From contig CAWJEG010000007.1 of the NCBI GenBank assembly GCA_963841845.1, positions 124,001-188,000 of the forward strand: DNA of 64,000 nucleotides, written 5' to 3'. Origin of the DNA: CAVVGZ01 sp963841845. Lineage in GTDB: Bacteria > Chloroflexota > Anaerolineae > Anaerolineales > Anaerolineaceae. The position numbers and the translations under genes are program-made. Positions 20,267-29,610 of this stretch are shown piece by piece. The notes below the pieces were generated by a model. The model had not been told where the DNA came from. It did no database searches and worked only from the letters and a program-made list of their open reading frames with translations. How positions within the stretch are numbered: the stretch's first letter is position 1; the number at the start of each line of letters is the position of its first letter.

Positions 20267-20281
20267 AATCTAGATATACCA

Positions 20282-20309
20282 GAGGGACACCGGAATATCG
20301 GTGTCCCTC
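20282..20309 (+). terminator. Strong hairpin after the binding-protein gene
   Basis: Eleven-base perfect stem GAGGGACACCG/CGGTGTCCCTC with a six-base loop, 16 bases after the stop. It lacks a T-tract, so it may act as a 3' stabiliser of the binding-protein mRNA rather than a classical terminator. Confidence 0.45.
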
Positions 20310-20379
20310 ACCAGGACTGTAACCCGAGTATTGTATAATCACTAAGTTATCCAAAATCAGATCAATCCGGAGAAAAATA

Positions 20380-21495
20380 GTGTTTGACATTCAAAAAATC
20401 GCCCGTCCGTGTATTTTGGTTAGGAAAGAGTACATCCCTGGTAAACCAATAGAGGAAGTTCAACGCGAGTTCGGCATAACCGATATCATAAAAATGGCTT
20501 CCAATGAGAATCCTCTGGGAACCTCACCCAAAGCATTGGCAGCAATGACAGAAGAACTTAATAAGAACACCAATTACTATCCTGAAAGTCTATGCCATGA
20601 CCTTGTAATTAAACTGGCAGGTCGTTTGGGGGTCAATGCAGACCAATTATTTGTAGATAACGGTGCAGATGGGGTAATTACCATGCTTGGCCTGACTTTC
20701 ATCAACCCTGGTGATGAGGCCATCTACGGAGAAGTAAGTTTCCCTGCTTATGAAAATATCACCGGAAAGATGGATGGCACCGGTATACCGATTCCGCTTA
20801 CAACAGATTATCGATTGGATGTTGAGGGGATCATAAATGCCATCACTGCTAAAACAAAAATGATTTTCCTGTGTAATCCAAATAACCCTACCGGGACAAT
20901 TATCACCAACCACGAATTTGACCGGCTGATCCAAGCTGTTCCGGATGATGTATTAATCGTCTCGGATGAAGCATATTTTGAGTTTGCCGATGATCCCGCC
21001 TACCCACAAACACTGCCCTACCTGAAAACTCACCCGAACCTCATTATTTTGCGTACCTTCTCAAAAATCATGGGGCTCGCGGCTGTCAGGATCGGGTATG
21101 CTGTAGCACATCCCAGCATAATTAAAACCATGTTAAAAGCCCGTGAACCTTTCCCTGTTAACCGGCTTGCCCAGGCAGGCGCGCTGGCATCGCTTGACGA
21201 TCATGAGTTTATTCAACGTTCCATTGAGGTTGTTCAACAGGGGCGGAAACAGCTTGAAAAGGCCTTCATGGAATTGGGTATGGATTGTTATACCGGTCAA
21301 ACCAACTTTGTATTTGTGGATATTGGACGACCGGCCAAACCGGTATTTGATGCGTTGCTTCAGGACGGAATTATCATCCGGCCATGCGGTCCGCTGGGGG
21401 CACCCAATTGTATCCGGGTTACCATCGGAACAGCACAGCAAAATGACCGTTTTATCCGCTCATTTACGAAATTAATAAACCATACAACTTATTAA
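20380..21495 (+). CDS. HisC-like (histidinol-phosphate aminotransferase family) PLP aminotransferase
   Basis: Intact, 371 residues, start GTG 20380 with GGAG eight bases upstream. HisC-family features: IIKMASNENPLGTSPKA near the N terminus, the VDNGADGVITM loop, CNPNNPTG, the cofactor Asp in SDEAYFEF, the Schiff-base Lys in RTFSKIMGLAAVRIGY and the C-terminal Arg in CIRVTIGT. There are no other his genes nearby, so a catabolic or aromatic-amino-acid role is as likely as histidine synthesis; members of this family often act on aromatic amino acids. That would feed indolepyruvate-type 2-oxo acids to the IorAB enzyme encoded 4 kb downstream. This link is inference. Confidence 0.85.
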   Translation: MFDIQKIARPCILVRKEYIPGKPIEEVQREFGITDIIKMASNENPLGTSPKALAAMTEELNKNTNYYPESLCHDLVIKLAGRLGVNADQLFVDNGADGVITMLGLTFINPGDEAIYGEVSFPAYENITGKMDGTGIPIPLTTDYRLDVEGIINAITAKTKMIFLCNPNNPTGTIITNHEFDRLIQAVPDDVLIVSDEAYFEFADDPAYPQTLPYLKTHPNLIILRTFSKIMGLAAVRIGYAVAHPSIIKTMLKAREPFPVNRLAQAGALASLDDHEFIQRSIEVVQQGRKQLEKAFMELGMDCYTGQTNFVFVDIGRPAKPVFDALLQDGIIIRPCGPLGAPNCIRVTIGTAQQNDRFIRSFTKLINHTTY

Positions 21496-21531
21496 CTAAA
21501 CTGGATATATTTTCAGAAGGAGTGTGCGCCA

Positions 21532-22533
21532 ATGAAAAAATTAATCAACGATCCGTTTCAGGTGGTGGATGAGATGCTGGAAGGAATCCTGAGAGCCCAT
21601 CCCGGACAGTATAAAACCGCAGAAAACGATTTGAGGTCCATCGTTCGGGCAGATGCACCTGTGAAAAACAAGGTGGCAATCGCCACCGGTGGCGGTTCCG
21701 GGCATCTACCTGTTTTTATGGGATATGTTGGCAAAGGCATGGCCGATGGCGCATCGATTGGTAATGTTTTCTCCTCGCCCACGACAAGCCAGATGCTGCG
21801 CGTCACCAGGGCAATCGATGGCGGCAAGGGAGTGCTCTATCTGTACGGGCGTTATCAAGGGGACATGATGAACTTTGATACCGCCGCTGAGTTAGCACAA
21901 GATGAAGGAATTAGGGTTGAAACTCTCCTGGTGTCCGATGATGTGGCTTCCGCACCGCCTGCTGAATGGCATAAAAGACGCGGCGTAGCAGGATTATTCT
22001 TTGCTTATAAAATTGCTGGTGCCAAAGCCGATACTGGAGCAAGTCTGGATGACGTCAAAACCACCACCCAAAAAGCATTGCAGGTAATCCGCACAATGGG
22101 TGTCGCTCTAACCTCTTGCACGGTACCGGCAGTTGGCAAACCAACTTTCGAAATCGGGGAAAACGAGATGGAAATTGGCATGGGCATTCATGGCGAGGCA
22201 GGTATCCATCGCGGACCGATGAAAAGCGCCGATGAGATCGCAGAAATTCTGGTAAAAAATGTTGTCGATGATTTGCCATTCCAGAAAGGTGACGAGGTTG
22301 CCCTACTCGTAAACAGCCTGGGAGGCACTCCCCCGGAGGAATTGTATATTCTCTTCCGCAAGGTGGATTTGCTCTTAAATGAATATGGGGTTAATATTTA
22401 CCGTCCATATATCGGACGCTATGCAACCTCCATGGAAATGCAGGGCGCTTCTTTAACCTTAATGCGTCTGGATGATGAGTTGAAGCACTTGCTTGACGCA
22501 CCGGCTGATACGCCATTTTTTATCCAAAAATAG
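21532..22533 (+). CDS. DhaK-family dihydroxyacetone kinase subunit, divergent active site
   Basis: Substrate-binding subunit of a PTS-type kinase, 333 residues, good ribosome site (AAGGAG). The substrate-binding His is present in MEIGMGIHGEAG and the first loop keeps GGGSGH. Two otherwise conserved elements differ: GHEPxH is GHLPVF and the K-N-Y-x-G-D segment reads YGRYQGD, so the usual Lys is absent. The paralogue at 29611-30684 keeps both. This suggests a kinase for a different keto-triose or keto-tetrose rather than dihydroxyacetone itself. The dhaL partner follows 17 bases later. No separate DhaM lies next to this pair, so it may share the one at 31490. Confidence 0.85.
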   Translation: MKKLINDPFQVVDEMLEGILRAHPGQYKTAENDLRSIVRADAPVKNKVAIATGGGSGHLPVFMGYVGKGMADGASIGNVFSSPTTSQMLRVTRAIDGGKGVLYLYGRYQGDMMNFDTAAELAQDEGIRVETLLVSDDVASAPPAEWHKRRGVAGLFFAYKIAGAKADTGASLDDVKTTTQKALQVIRTMGVALTSCTVPAVGKPTFEIGENEMEIGMGIHGEAGIHRGPMKSADEIAEILVKNVVDDLPFQKGDEVALLVNSLGGTPPEELYILFRKVDLLLNEYGVNIYRPYIGRYATSMEMQGASLTLMRLDDELKHLLDAPADTPFFIQK

Positions 22534-22550
22534 AACCATGTGAGGACGTT

Positions 22551-23189
22551 ATGCTGCAGGTTAATAATGAGGAACTGGTCAATTTGATCCTACAAATGGC
22601 GGAGGATATATTTACCGCCAAAGATCAACTTACAGAATTGGACGCTGCCATCGGTGATGGAGATCTTGGGGTAACCATGACGCTTGGATTTCGAGCCATT
22701 CAGCGGGAGCTAAAGAATGTAGCAGGACTTGATATAAATGGAATCCTGTCTAAATGTGGGATTGCTTTTGCGGACAATGCTGCCTCCACTTTCGGTGCTC
22801 TGATGTCCACCATGTTCCTTCGCTCAGCAAGGTACATTAAAGGAATTTCCACAATTGGAACGACAGAGGCAGCCGGTATGCTGGCGGCATCCTTAGAAGG
22901 TATCCAGCAGCGCGGAAAGGCTGAAGCAGGGGATAAAACGGTCCTGGATGCAATGATCCCTGCCAGCAAAGCCCTTCAGGATGCTGCGGATAACGGGGCA
23001 AATTTACCGGATGGCATGCGAATTGCCCTGCAAGCTGCCAGGCTGGGTGCAGAAAGCACAATTGGAATGAAATCTAAAGCCGGGCGCTCAGGCTGGCTTG
23101 GTGACCGTACCATCGGTGTTAAAGATCCTGGAGCAGCTGCTTTTGTCATATTATTGGATTCCATCAGCCGATATCTTGATAATCATTAA
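22551..23189 (+). CDS. DhaL-family ADP-binding kinase subunit (partner of the divergent DhaK)
   Basis: 212 residues, all-helical barrel. The Asp cluster that holds the magnesium-ADP is present as LDAAIGDGDLGVTM (canonical GDGDHG; here Leu replaces His). The C-terminal GRSGWLGDRTIGVKDPGAAAF matches the family's GRA-Y-G-RS-G--DPGA motif. It forms an operon with the divergent dhaK directly upstream. In the PTS-type system DhaL keeps ADP permanently bound and is rephosphorylated by DhaM. Confidence 0.87.
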   Translation: MLQVNNEELVNLILQMAEDIFTAKDQLTELDAAIGDGDLGVTMTLGFRAIQRELKNVAGLDINGILSKCGIAFADNAASTFGALMSTMFLRSARYIKGISTIGTTEAAGMLAASLEGIQQRGKAEAGDKTVLDAMIPASKALQDAADNGANLPDGMRIALQAARLGAESTIGMKSKAGRSGWLGDRTIGVKDPGAAAFVILLDSISRYLDNH

Positions 23190-23300
23190 TCGTTTATTTT
23201 TTATCAATTTGGCGAACAACAATATTTTTATTAAGTGAAAAATTTGGAAATAAACATTTATCGATTTTTTTTATATGTATTCTCGTTTGGTATCTAAACC

Positions 23301-24119
23301 ATGACAAAAATTAATGATCTTAAAGGATGTTATTTTCCTCTTACTCCAAAAGGAATTGCCTGCCTGGTCGGGGATATCCCCTGGCATTATGGAACCGAGT
23401 ACATCTCCATACTCTACCATGCAAAACCGGGGGCAATTGCTGAATATCTGCCTGCCCCGCTTGAACCCGGACCCGATCCAGACCTCGCCTATGTTGCTTT
23501 CAGCAAGTGGTGGTCTCTCGCAGAAAGCCAACTGGACATGGCCTTTATTAACCCTGAAAGAACCCAGTACCGCGAAGCTGCCATCTGGGCGAGCTGTTCT
23601 TATAATGGTAGCCCGGGACAAATTTGCCTGCATATCTGGGTGGATAATGATTTCAGCATGGCGCGTGGCTGGTTCATGGGCTTTCCCAAAAAACTGGGCC
23701 AGATTTTCATTTCGGAATACCAACCATTAAATCCCAGGATGCTTCCTCTTGGTGTTGGGTCTAAGGTAAAAGGATTCATCGCTACACATGGGGAGAGGTT
23801 AATTGAAGGATCTCTGAAAATAACGCGGCAAATAAATTCTGTTGAATTACCTAAACCAATCGGGCTTCCTGTCTTCCATATCCGCCATTTCCCCAGCATT
23901 GTTGCAGGCGCTGATCCATCCGTTCTGGAATTGGTCAGGCTGGGGGCTGAGAATCAGAAAATGGGTGAAACCGCATGGGAAGGTGGCGGGGATTTGAAGT
24001 TCTTTCCTTCTGAAATTGAAGAACATATGGATCTTATTCCCCGGGAAATTTTAGGTGCCTATCATTACAGCTCCGGTTATTCATTTCCAGGTGGTGAGGT
24101 TATCCATGACTGGCTGTGA
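23301..24119 (+). CDS. Acetoacetate decarboxylase family protein
   Basis: Intact, 272 residues. The ADC family signature with the Schiff-base lysine is present as MGFPKKLGQ (about residue 128-131), and the neighbouring conserved Glu of the family appears in YREAAIWASC. Other family features are the early GDIPWHYGTEYISILYHA and the AFSKWWSLAE region. Classical members decarboxylate acetoacetate to acetone; many homologues act on other 2- or 3-oxo acids or as aldolase-like enzymes. No solventogenic CoA-transferase is adjacent, so the substrate is uncertain. There is no clear ribosome site before the ATG. Confidence 0.83.
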   Translation: MTKINDLKGCYFPLTPKGIACLVGDIPWHYGTEYISILYHAKPGAIAEYLPAPLEPGPDPDLAYVAFSKWWSLAESQLDMAFINPERTQYREAAIWASCSYNGSPGQICLHIWVDNDFSMARGWFMGFPKKLGQIFISEYQPLNPRMLPLGVGSKVKGFIATHGERLIEGSLKITRQINSVELPKPIGLPVFHIRHFPSIVAGADPSVLELVRLGAENQKMGETAWEGGGDLKFFPSEIEEHMDLIPREILGAYHYSSGYSFPGGEVIHDWL

Positions 24120-24178
24120 TATGCAACCAATTTCATTTTGGGTAGGGATCATCCCATTCACAAAGGGGGTAGTAATCA

Positions 24179-24904
24179 ATGGATAAACCCATAAATAATC
24201 AGATTGTCTTAAAAGCCATCGAACGGGTGCCCCTTACTGAAGTAGTAGCAGAAAGCATATTATCATTGATCCAGGATGGTGCTTTAAACGCTGGCGATAA
24301 GTTGCCTTCGCAGAGGGAATTAGGCGATATGCTAAAAGTAAGCCGTCCCTGTTTGCGGGAAGCCCTCTCTGGTCTGGTGATGATGGGATATATCGAGGCT
24401 CGTGCAGGACAGGGTTTTTACGTGAAGAAAACCCAAATAGAGCAATTTCCGGATTTTTCCAGCCTGGAAAAATTTGTGGGTAACGACCCTATCCGTAATC
24501 TGTACGAGGCACGCAGTGTGATTGAGCCTAAAATTGCAGCCATTGCTGCCCAGAGGGCCAGCGAAGATGACATTAATAAACTCTATGATTTTCTAAGGGA
24601 GATCGAACGCAACATCCCGTCCATAGAAACCCTGGAAAAAGGATTGAAATTTCACCAGATGATTGCCAGGGCAGCCGGAAATCCGGTACTTGAGCAAATT
24701 GAAAATACGCTCCTCAACCTTTTCTCGGAGTATAATGCCCTCGTTTTTACTGAAACACCTACCCGTGAACGGGATGTTGCCACCCATCTGAAAATTGTGC
24801 AAATGATCGAGGCAAGAAATCGCCAAGGGGCTGCTGCCGCAGCGTTGGATCACTTGCAGCTTTTCGCAAGGGAAATTGGCCTCGAAGATATCGTATATGA
24901 ATGA
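24179..24904 (+). CDS. GntR-family transcriptional regulator, FCD (FadR) subfamily
   Basis: 241 residues. N-terminal winged helix: VVAESILSLIQDGALNAGDKLPSQRELGDMLKVSRPCLREALSGLVMMGYIEARAGQGFYV. C-terminal FCD ligand-binding domain from about residue 95: YEARSVIEPKIAAIAAQRAS, FHQMIARAAGNPVL and ATHLKIVQMIEARN, giving the Asp/His/His pattern that usually binds a metal and a carboxylate. It lies between the ADC homologue and iorA and likely controls this catabolic block in response to an organic acid. Confidence 0.9.
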   Translation: MDKPINNQIVLKAIERVPLTEVVAESILSLIQDGALNAGDKLPSQRELGDMLKVSRPCLREALSGLVMMGYIEARAGQGFYVKKTQIEQFPDFSSLEKFVGNDPIRNLYEARSVIEPKIAAIAAQRASEDDINKLYDFLREIERNIPSIETLEKGLKFHQMIARAAGNPVLEQIENTLLNLFSEYNALVFTETPTRERDVATHLKIVQMIEARNRQGAAAAALDHLQLFAREIGLEDIVYE

Positions 24905-25031
24905 AGAGGATAGTCTAAGGAATTGATTAGTGATTGAAATACTACGCATGGATTAATCATTAAATATCGAATCATAAAAATAAAGTTACAATTTGTCTTT
25001 AAATCTATCGCACCAAACCTGGAGGTGAAAT

Positions 25032-26909
25032 GTGAAGAAATTAATTACCGGTAATGAAGCTGTGGCACTGGGAGCGGTAGCCGCCGGGGTAAAGGCCGTA
25101 ACGGGCTATCCTGGAACGCCATCCACAGGTACGATCACCTATTTATTATCCATGGATCTGCCGGATACGCATGTGGAATGGAGTGTAAACGAGAAGGTTG
25201 CCATAGATGTTGCAGCTGGTCTCGGGTGGGGTGGGCACCGCGTTCTGGTAACCATGAAAATGTCAGGTGTCAATGTCGCAGCGGATTCACTGGTCTCCAT
25301 CGCCCACTCGGGTGTGGATGGCGGTATGGTAATCTATGTTGCCGATGATCCCGGAGTAAGCGCTGGTATGGTCGAGCAGGACAGCCGTGCCTATGCCTTT
25401 ATGGCTGATATGGTTATTCTGGAACCTTCCTCTGTGCAGGAATCCTACGATATGACAAAATTTGCCTTCGATCTCTCGGAGCAAATCCAAACCCCTGTTT
25501 TTGTCCGCTCGGTCACAGCCCTGGCGAACTCTTTTGCAGAGGTGGAAATTGATCCGCCTGGGAATGTATCACAGGCAGAACCCCTGCTGATCAGGGATAT
25601 TAACCGCTATACCAAGGCTGGCTCTGTAATTGGAAAAACGCAGCATCAGAAGACAATTAATAATCTCGAAAAAGCCGGCCAGATCCTGGAAGAAATAGGT
25701 TTCAATAAGCTCCATCTATCTTCGAAAAAAGGCGGTCTGGGAATTATTACGGTTGGCATCACGGCTGCTTACATGGATGAAGCCTTCGAAATGCTGGAAC
25801 AGCATACTGCTTTGAAAAGGGAAGAAATTTCGATTCTGAATATCTACGCTACTTTGCCTTTCCCGGAGAAGAAGGTTCGCCAGTTATTGGAACACTGCGG
25901 CACAATCCTGGTATTGGAGGAGTTGGAACCGCACCTTGAGAAAAATGTGTATGTCGAAGCCCAAAAAACCGGATTTAATGGAAAAATCGTCGGTAAACTG
26001 GATAACACCCTCAGCCGGATTGGTGAATATGGGGTAGAGCAAATAGTCCGCGGCACTTCCGCAGCACTTGGATTGGAATTGCCCGAAAACTTACTTAGAG
26101 GTATGAGCTCTGGCGAGGCTTATGCCGCTGACCGGCCGATCACCGTCTGTGCCGGATGCCCGCACCGTGGAACCTATATGGCAATCATTGATGCCCTCCG
26201 CAAGTTGCGCTTGAAAAAGAGTGAGGTTATGGTAACTGGCGATATCGGCTGCACCATATTGGGTATGAATCCACCCTATGATATTATCTGGAACGAAATA
26301 TCTATGGGTGCCAGTGTCAGCCTGGCACAGGGTTACGTTTATGCAGGTGTAAAAACTCCGGTAATCGCCACCATCGGCGATTCAACCTTCTTCCATGGTG
26401 GTATTCCGGGATTAATCAATGCCATCCAGCATAACGTAAACATGACCCTCATCATCATGGACAACCGCTGGACAGCAATGACCGGTATGCAGGAGAATCC
26501 CGGAACCTCTAAAAAATACCAGGGAGAAGGCTATGTCGAAGTGGACATCGCCAGGATTATCCCTGCCCTTGGTGTAACCCAGTATTTTGAGATGGATCCA
26601 TTCAATTACAGGGAGTCATCCGAAATATTGCAGCAGGCATTAAAACTGCCCGGGGTTAAGGTTGTATTGGCACGCGGCGAGTGTGCCATCCAGGTTATTC
26701 GCCATAAAGAAGTTGAAAAAATTGTGAAAATAATTGATGAAAACTGTAATCAATGCAAGCTGTGCATCATGGTTACAGGGTGTGCCGCCCTCAGCCTGGG
26801 TAATGGTACCGTACTGGTGGATGAAGCATTGTGCACCGGGTGTGGATTATGCGTGGCAGTATGCAACCGCAACGCAATGGAATTAATTGATCGGGAGTAT
26901 GAATCATGA
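25032..26909 (+). CDS. iorA: Indolepyruvate:ferredoxin oxidoreductase, alpha subunit
   Basis: Thiamine-diphosphate enzyme oxidatively decarboxylating aryl-pyruvates (from Trp, Phe, Tyr) to aryl-acetyl-CoA with ferredoxin as acceptor. GTG 25032 is the start (GGAGG upstream; the overlapping ATG is followed by TGA). Order of domains: pyrimidine-binding domain with the VTGYPGTPST motif (about 23-32), linker domain, TPP-binding domain with CAGCPHRG and GDIGCTILGMNPPYD, and a C-terminal 2[4Fe-4S] ferredoxin domain (CNQCKLC and CTGCGLCVAVC). 625 residues, normal. Four-base overlap with iorB. Confidence 0.93.
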   Translation: MKKLITGNEAVALGAVAAGVKAVTGYPGTPSTGTITYLLSMDLPDTHVEWSVNEKVAIDVAAGLGWGGHRVLVTMKMSGVNVAADSLVSIAHSGVDGGMVIYVADDPGVSAGMVEQDSRAYAFMADMVILEPSSVQESYDMTKFAFDLSEQIQTPVFVRSVTALANSFAEVEIDPPGNVSQAEPLLIRDINRYTKAGSVIGKTQHQKTINNLEKAGQILEEIGFNKLHLSSKKGGLGIITVGITAAYMDEAFEMLEQHTALKREEISILNIYATLPFPEKKVRQLLEHCGTILVLEELEPHLEKNVYVEAQKTGFNGKIVGKLDNTLSRIGEYGVEQIVRGTSAALGLELPENLLRGMSSGEAYAADRPITVCAGCPHRGTYMAIIDALRKLRLKKSEVMVTGDIGCTILGMNPPYDIIWNEISMGASVSLAQGYVYAGVKTPVIATIGDSTFFHGGIPGLINAIQHNVNMTLIIMDNRWTAMTGMQENPGTSKKYQGEGYVEVDIARIIPALGVTQYFEMDPFNYRESSEILQQALKLPGVKVVLARGECAIQVIRHKEVEKIVKIIDENCNQCKLCIMVTGCAALSLGNGTVLVDEALCTGCGLCVAVCNRNAMELIDREYES

Positions 26910-27532
26910 AACTTGATATCTTTTTGGTAGGTGTGGGTGGTCAGGGAATTCTTACGATCGGGGAATTAATCTCAGAAGCAGCCCACCGGCAGTCCATCCC
27001 GGTCAACTTCTTTCCCAGTAAAGGGATGGCTCAACGCGGCGGCTTCGTCAAGGCTCAACTGCGGCTGGGAAGGGAATTGGTAGGTCCTATCATCCCGGAG
27101 AGGGGCGCGGATATCGTTGTTGCTATGGAGCTTTCTGAGTCTCTGAAAGCGCTGCGTTATATTAAAGCGAATGGGGATTTTGTACTATTCGGTGAATGCT
27201 GGCAGCCAACCGCGGTCATGCTTGGTAAGGCACCCTACCCTAAAGTTGAGGAGGTCAAGGAACAGGTTATTAAGACAGGTTCTCGTTTAATCTATCTTGA
27301 TCCGGATCTGCTCCCAAAATACGAGAATCACCTTGTTGCTTCAAATATATACATTCTCGGAGCACTTATCCAACGAACCCAATTAAAACAATTTTTTACT
27401 CCAGAATTAATGGAAGAAGTCATGCAGTCCCGCTGGAAGCGCGGCGTTGAAGCCAACAAAGTGGCCCTGCAGGCCGGCATCCGGGTAGAGCCGGAAATTC
27501 AACAAATATCTTCCGCAGGGGTTCCCGCATGA
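26906..27532 (+). CDS. iorB: Indolepyruvate:ferredoxin oxidoreductase, beta subunit
   Basis: 208-residue gamma-type subunit of the 2-oxoacid oxidoreductase that binds the CoA. It starts MKLDIFLVGVGGQGILTIGELISEAA (the GVGGQG motif of the family) and has SKGMAQRGGFVKAQLRLG. It overlaps iorA and the downstream acyl-CoA synthetase gene by four bases (ATGA) each, so the three proteins are translationally coupled and work as one pathway from aryl-pyruvate to acid plus ATP. Confidence 0.93.
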   Translation: MKLDIFLVGVGGQGILTIGELISEAAHRQSIPVNFFPSKGMAQRGGFVKAQLRLGRELVGPIIPERGADIVVAMELSESLKALRYIKANGDFVLFGECWQPTAVMLGKAPYPKVEEVKEQVIKTGSRLIYLDPDLLPKYENHLVASNIYILGALIQRTQLKQFFTPELMEEVMQSRWKRGVEANKVALQAGIRVEPEIQQISSAGVPA

Positions 27533-29577
27533 GTCTTCATGAATTGTTCTATCCTGAAAGCGTAGCTGTTGTTGGTTCTATGACACCTGGAAAACTGGGG
27601 TCTGTCCTCTTAAAACAAATTGTTGACGGTAATTTTCCCGGAAAACTTTACGCCATAAACCCCAAGTCGATGGGGGCATTTTCTGTCCCTGGTTTCGAAT
27701 CGATCAGCAGCATAGGCAAAAAGGTTGACCTGGCGATTATTGCTTCCCCGCCAGCCACGGTTGCTGGCGTGCTGGAAGACTGCGGCCAATCCGGGGTTAA
27801 AGCCGCTGTGGTGATTACTGCTGGTTTTTCAGAAGCAGGTAACAAGGCAGGAGAAGAGGATATTGCACGTATTGCCAGGAAATACGGCATCCGCATGGTT
27901 GGTCCCAACTGCGCTGGAATTGTCAACACCAGTGCCCACCTGTTCCCGACACTGGAACTCCACCCCCCTGCCGGGGGTGTGGCACTTGTATCGCAATCCG
28001 GAGCATTAGGTGGGGTTGTGCTTGCCTGGGCAGAGGAACAGGGATTGGGGATCTCTAAATTCGTAAGTTATGGTAATGGTGCTGATTTATCCCAGGAAGA
28101 TTTGCTGCGTTACCTCAGCACCGATCCCGAAACCAAAGTTGTGGCAATTTATGTAGAAAGCGTAAAAAATGGACGCGCATTCATCGAAGCCCTGGAAAGC
28201 TGCAGCAAGGTGAAGCCCGTGGTTGTAATCAAAGCCGGCAGAACCGGGGTTGGACGGCGGGCAACTGCCTCCCATACCGGTTCCATGGCAGGGGAAGATG
28301 CAGTCTATGAAGCAGCCATATCTCAATCGGGTGCAGTGCGGGTAAAATCTGTTGAGGAAATGCTGGATTTATGCTTCGGATTTCTCAACCTCCCTCCTGT
28401 CGAAGGATTCCGGGTGGTGATCGTAACCAATTCAGGCGGCCCCGGCGTTCTGGCGGCGGATTATGGGGAGGAAATCGGCTTGAATGTGGCTGAACCCGAT
28501 GCCGGAGCAATTGAAATCCTCAAAACGTTTTTGCCCCCCCAGTGTGCCCTTCGTAACCCGATTGACCTTACGGTAGAAGGTACCGGGGAGCAGTATTACC
28601 GCACGTTTATGACTGTTCTGGATAATTTTGATGCAGCAATTGGTATGAATATCTGCCCTCCATATCTGGATGCCATGCAGCATGCCCAGGGAGTTTTGCA
28701 GGCTGCTCGTGAAAGCGGAAAACCTTTTGTTGCCAATTTCATCCCTAACCAGATAGTCAATGACAGTGTCCGGTTTCTCAAGGAAAACGGTATCCCCAAC
28801 TTCCCCAGCGGTGAGAAAGCCATGGCAGCCCTTGCAAAAATGGCTCAGTACACCCGCTCACAGAAGATGTTGGAGAAACGGGAGCGTCTGTCCGATTTAA
28901 TGGATCGGGCCGATCAGATGCCAAAAAAATCGCTGCCGCAAAGTCCCATCTTGGAACCGGAAGCCATGGCTTGGCTGGCCGAGAACAAGATCCCTATCCC
29001 GCCTTATCGTTTTGCGCAGGATGAGGATGAAGTATTGACTGCCTGTGAGGAGATTGGCTTCCCGGTTGTAATGAAAATCGTCTCACCCGACATAATCCAT
29101 AAATCTGAATTTGGCGGCGTAGAAGTCAATCTTAAAAATGAAGAAGAAGCCCTGCATGCCTACCGCTCAATCGTTTCCAAGGCGCAAAGACAGGATGTTC
29201 GCGGTGTGATGATTTATCCGATGCTTACCGGCGGACAGGAAGTACTGGTTGGCCTTTCGACTGATGACCAGTTTGGTCCTGTTGTTGCCGTTGGATTGGG
29301 GGGAATCTATACTGAGGTTTGGCGCGACATTTCCCTGCGAATTGCACCCATCGACCTTCACACGGCGAATGAGATGATTGACAGTCTAAAATCAGTGAAA
29401 ATCCTGCACGGCGTACGCGGCACCCCCCCCAGGGATGTTGGCGCATTGGCTGAATTGCTGGTAAAGTTTTCTTATCTGCCATTTCAATACCCTGAGATCA
29501 GTGAAATTGATCTTAACCCTGTATTTGTATATGAAACAGGCCTTGTAGTCGGTGATGTCCGGATAATCAGGCGTTAA
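27529..29577 (+). CDS. ADP-forming acyl-CoA synthetase (acetate-CoA ligase type), fused alpha-beta
   Basis: Converts acyl-CoA plus ADP and phosphate to acid, CoA and ATP. 682 residues: CoA-binding domain (VAVVGSM--GKLGS, about 10-130), ligase domain (VSQSGALGG), the phosphohistidine loop TASHTGSMAGEDA (His about residue 248), and from about residue 460 an ATP-grasp domain (PVVMKIVSPDIIHKSEFGGVEVNL). Alpha and beta subunits are fused in the order seen in bacterial homologues. Coupling to iorAB implies recovery of ATP from aryl-acetyl-CoA, the last step of aromatic amino-acid fermentation. Confidence 0.92.
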   Translation: MSLHELFYPESVAVVGSMTPGKLGSVLLKQIVDGNFPGKLYAINPKSMGAFSVPGFESISSIGKKVDLAIIASPPATVAGVLEDCGQSGVKAAVVITAGFSEAGNKAGEEDIARIARKYGIRMVGPNCAGIVNTSAHLFPTLELHPPAGGVALVSQSGALGGVVLAWAEEQGLGISKFVSYGNGADLSQEDLLRYLSTDPETKVVAIYVESVKNGRAFIEALESCSKVKPVVVIKAGRTGVGRRATASHTGSMAGEDAVYEAAISQSGAVRVKSVEEMLDLCFGFLNLPPVEGFRVVIVTNSGGPGVLAADYGEEIGLNVAEPDAGAIEILKTFLPPQCALRNPIDLTVEGTGEQYYRTFMTVLDNFDAAIGMNICPPYLDAMQHAQGVLQAARESGKPFVANFIPNQIVNDSVRFLKENGIPNFPSGEKAMAALAKMAQYTRSQKMLEKRERLSDLMDRADQMPKKSLPQSPILEPEAMAWLAENKIPIPPYRFAQDEDEVLTACEEIGFPVVMKIVSPDIIHKSEFGGVEVNLKNEEEALHAYRSIVSKAQRQDVRGVMIYPMLTGGQEVLVGLSTDDQFGPVVAVGLGGIYTEVWRDISLRIAPIDLHTANEMIDSLKSVKILHGVRGTPPRDVGALAELLVKFSYLPFQYPEISEIDLNPVFVYETGLVVGDVRIIRR

Positions 29578-29610
29578 TAAACGGGCACTTTCCTTCGGGA
29601 GGAATATCCT

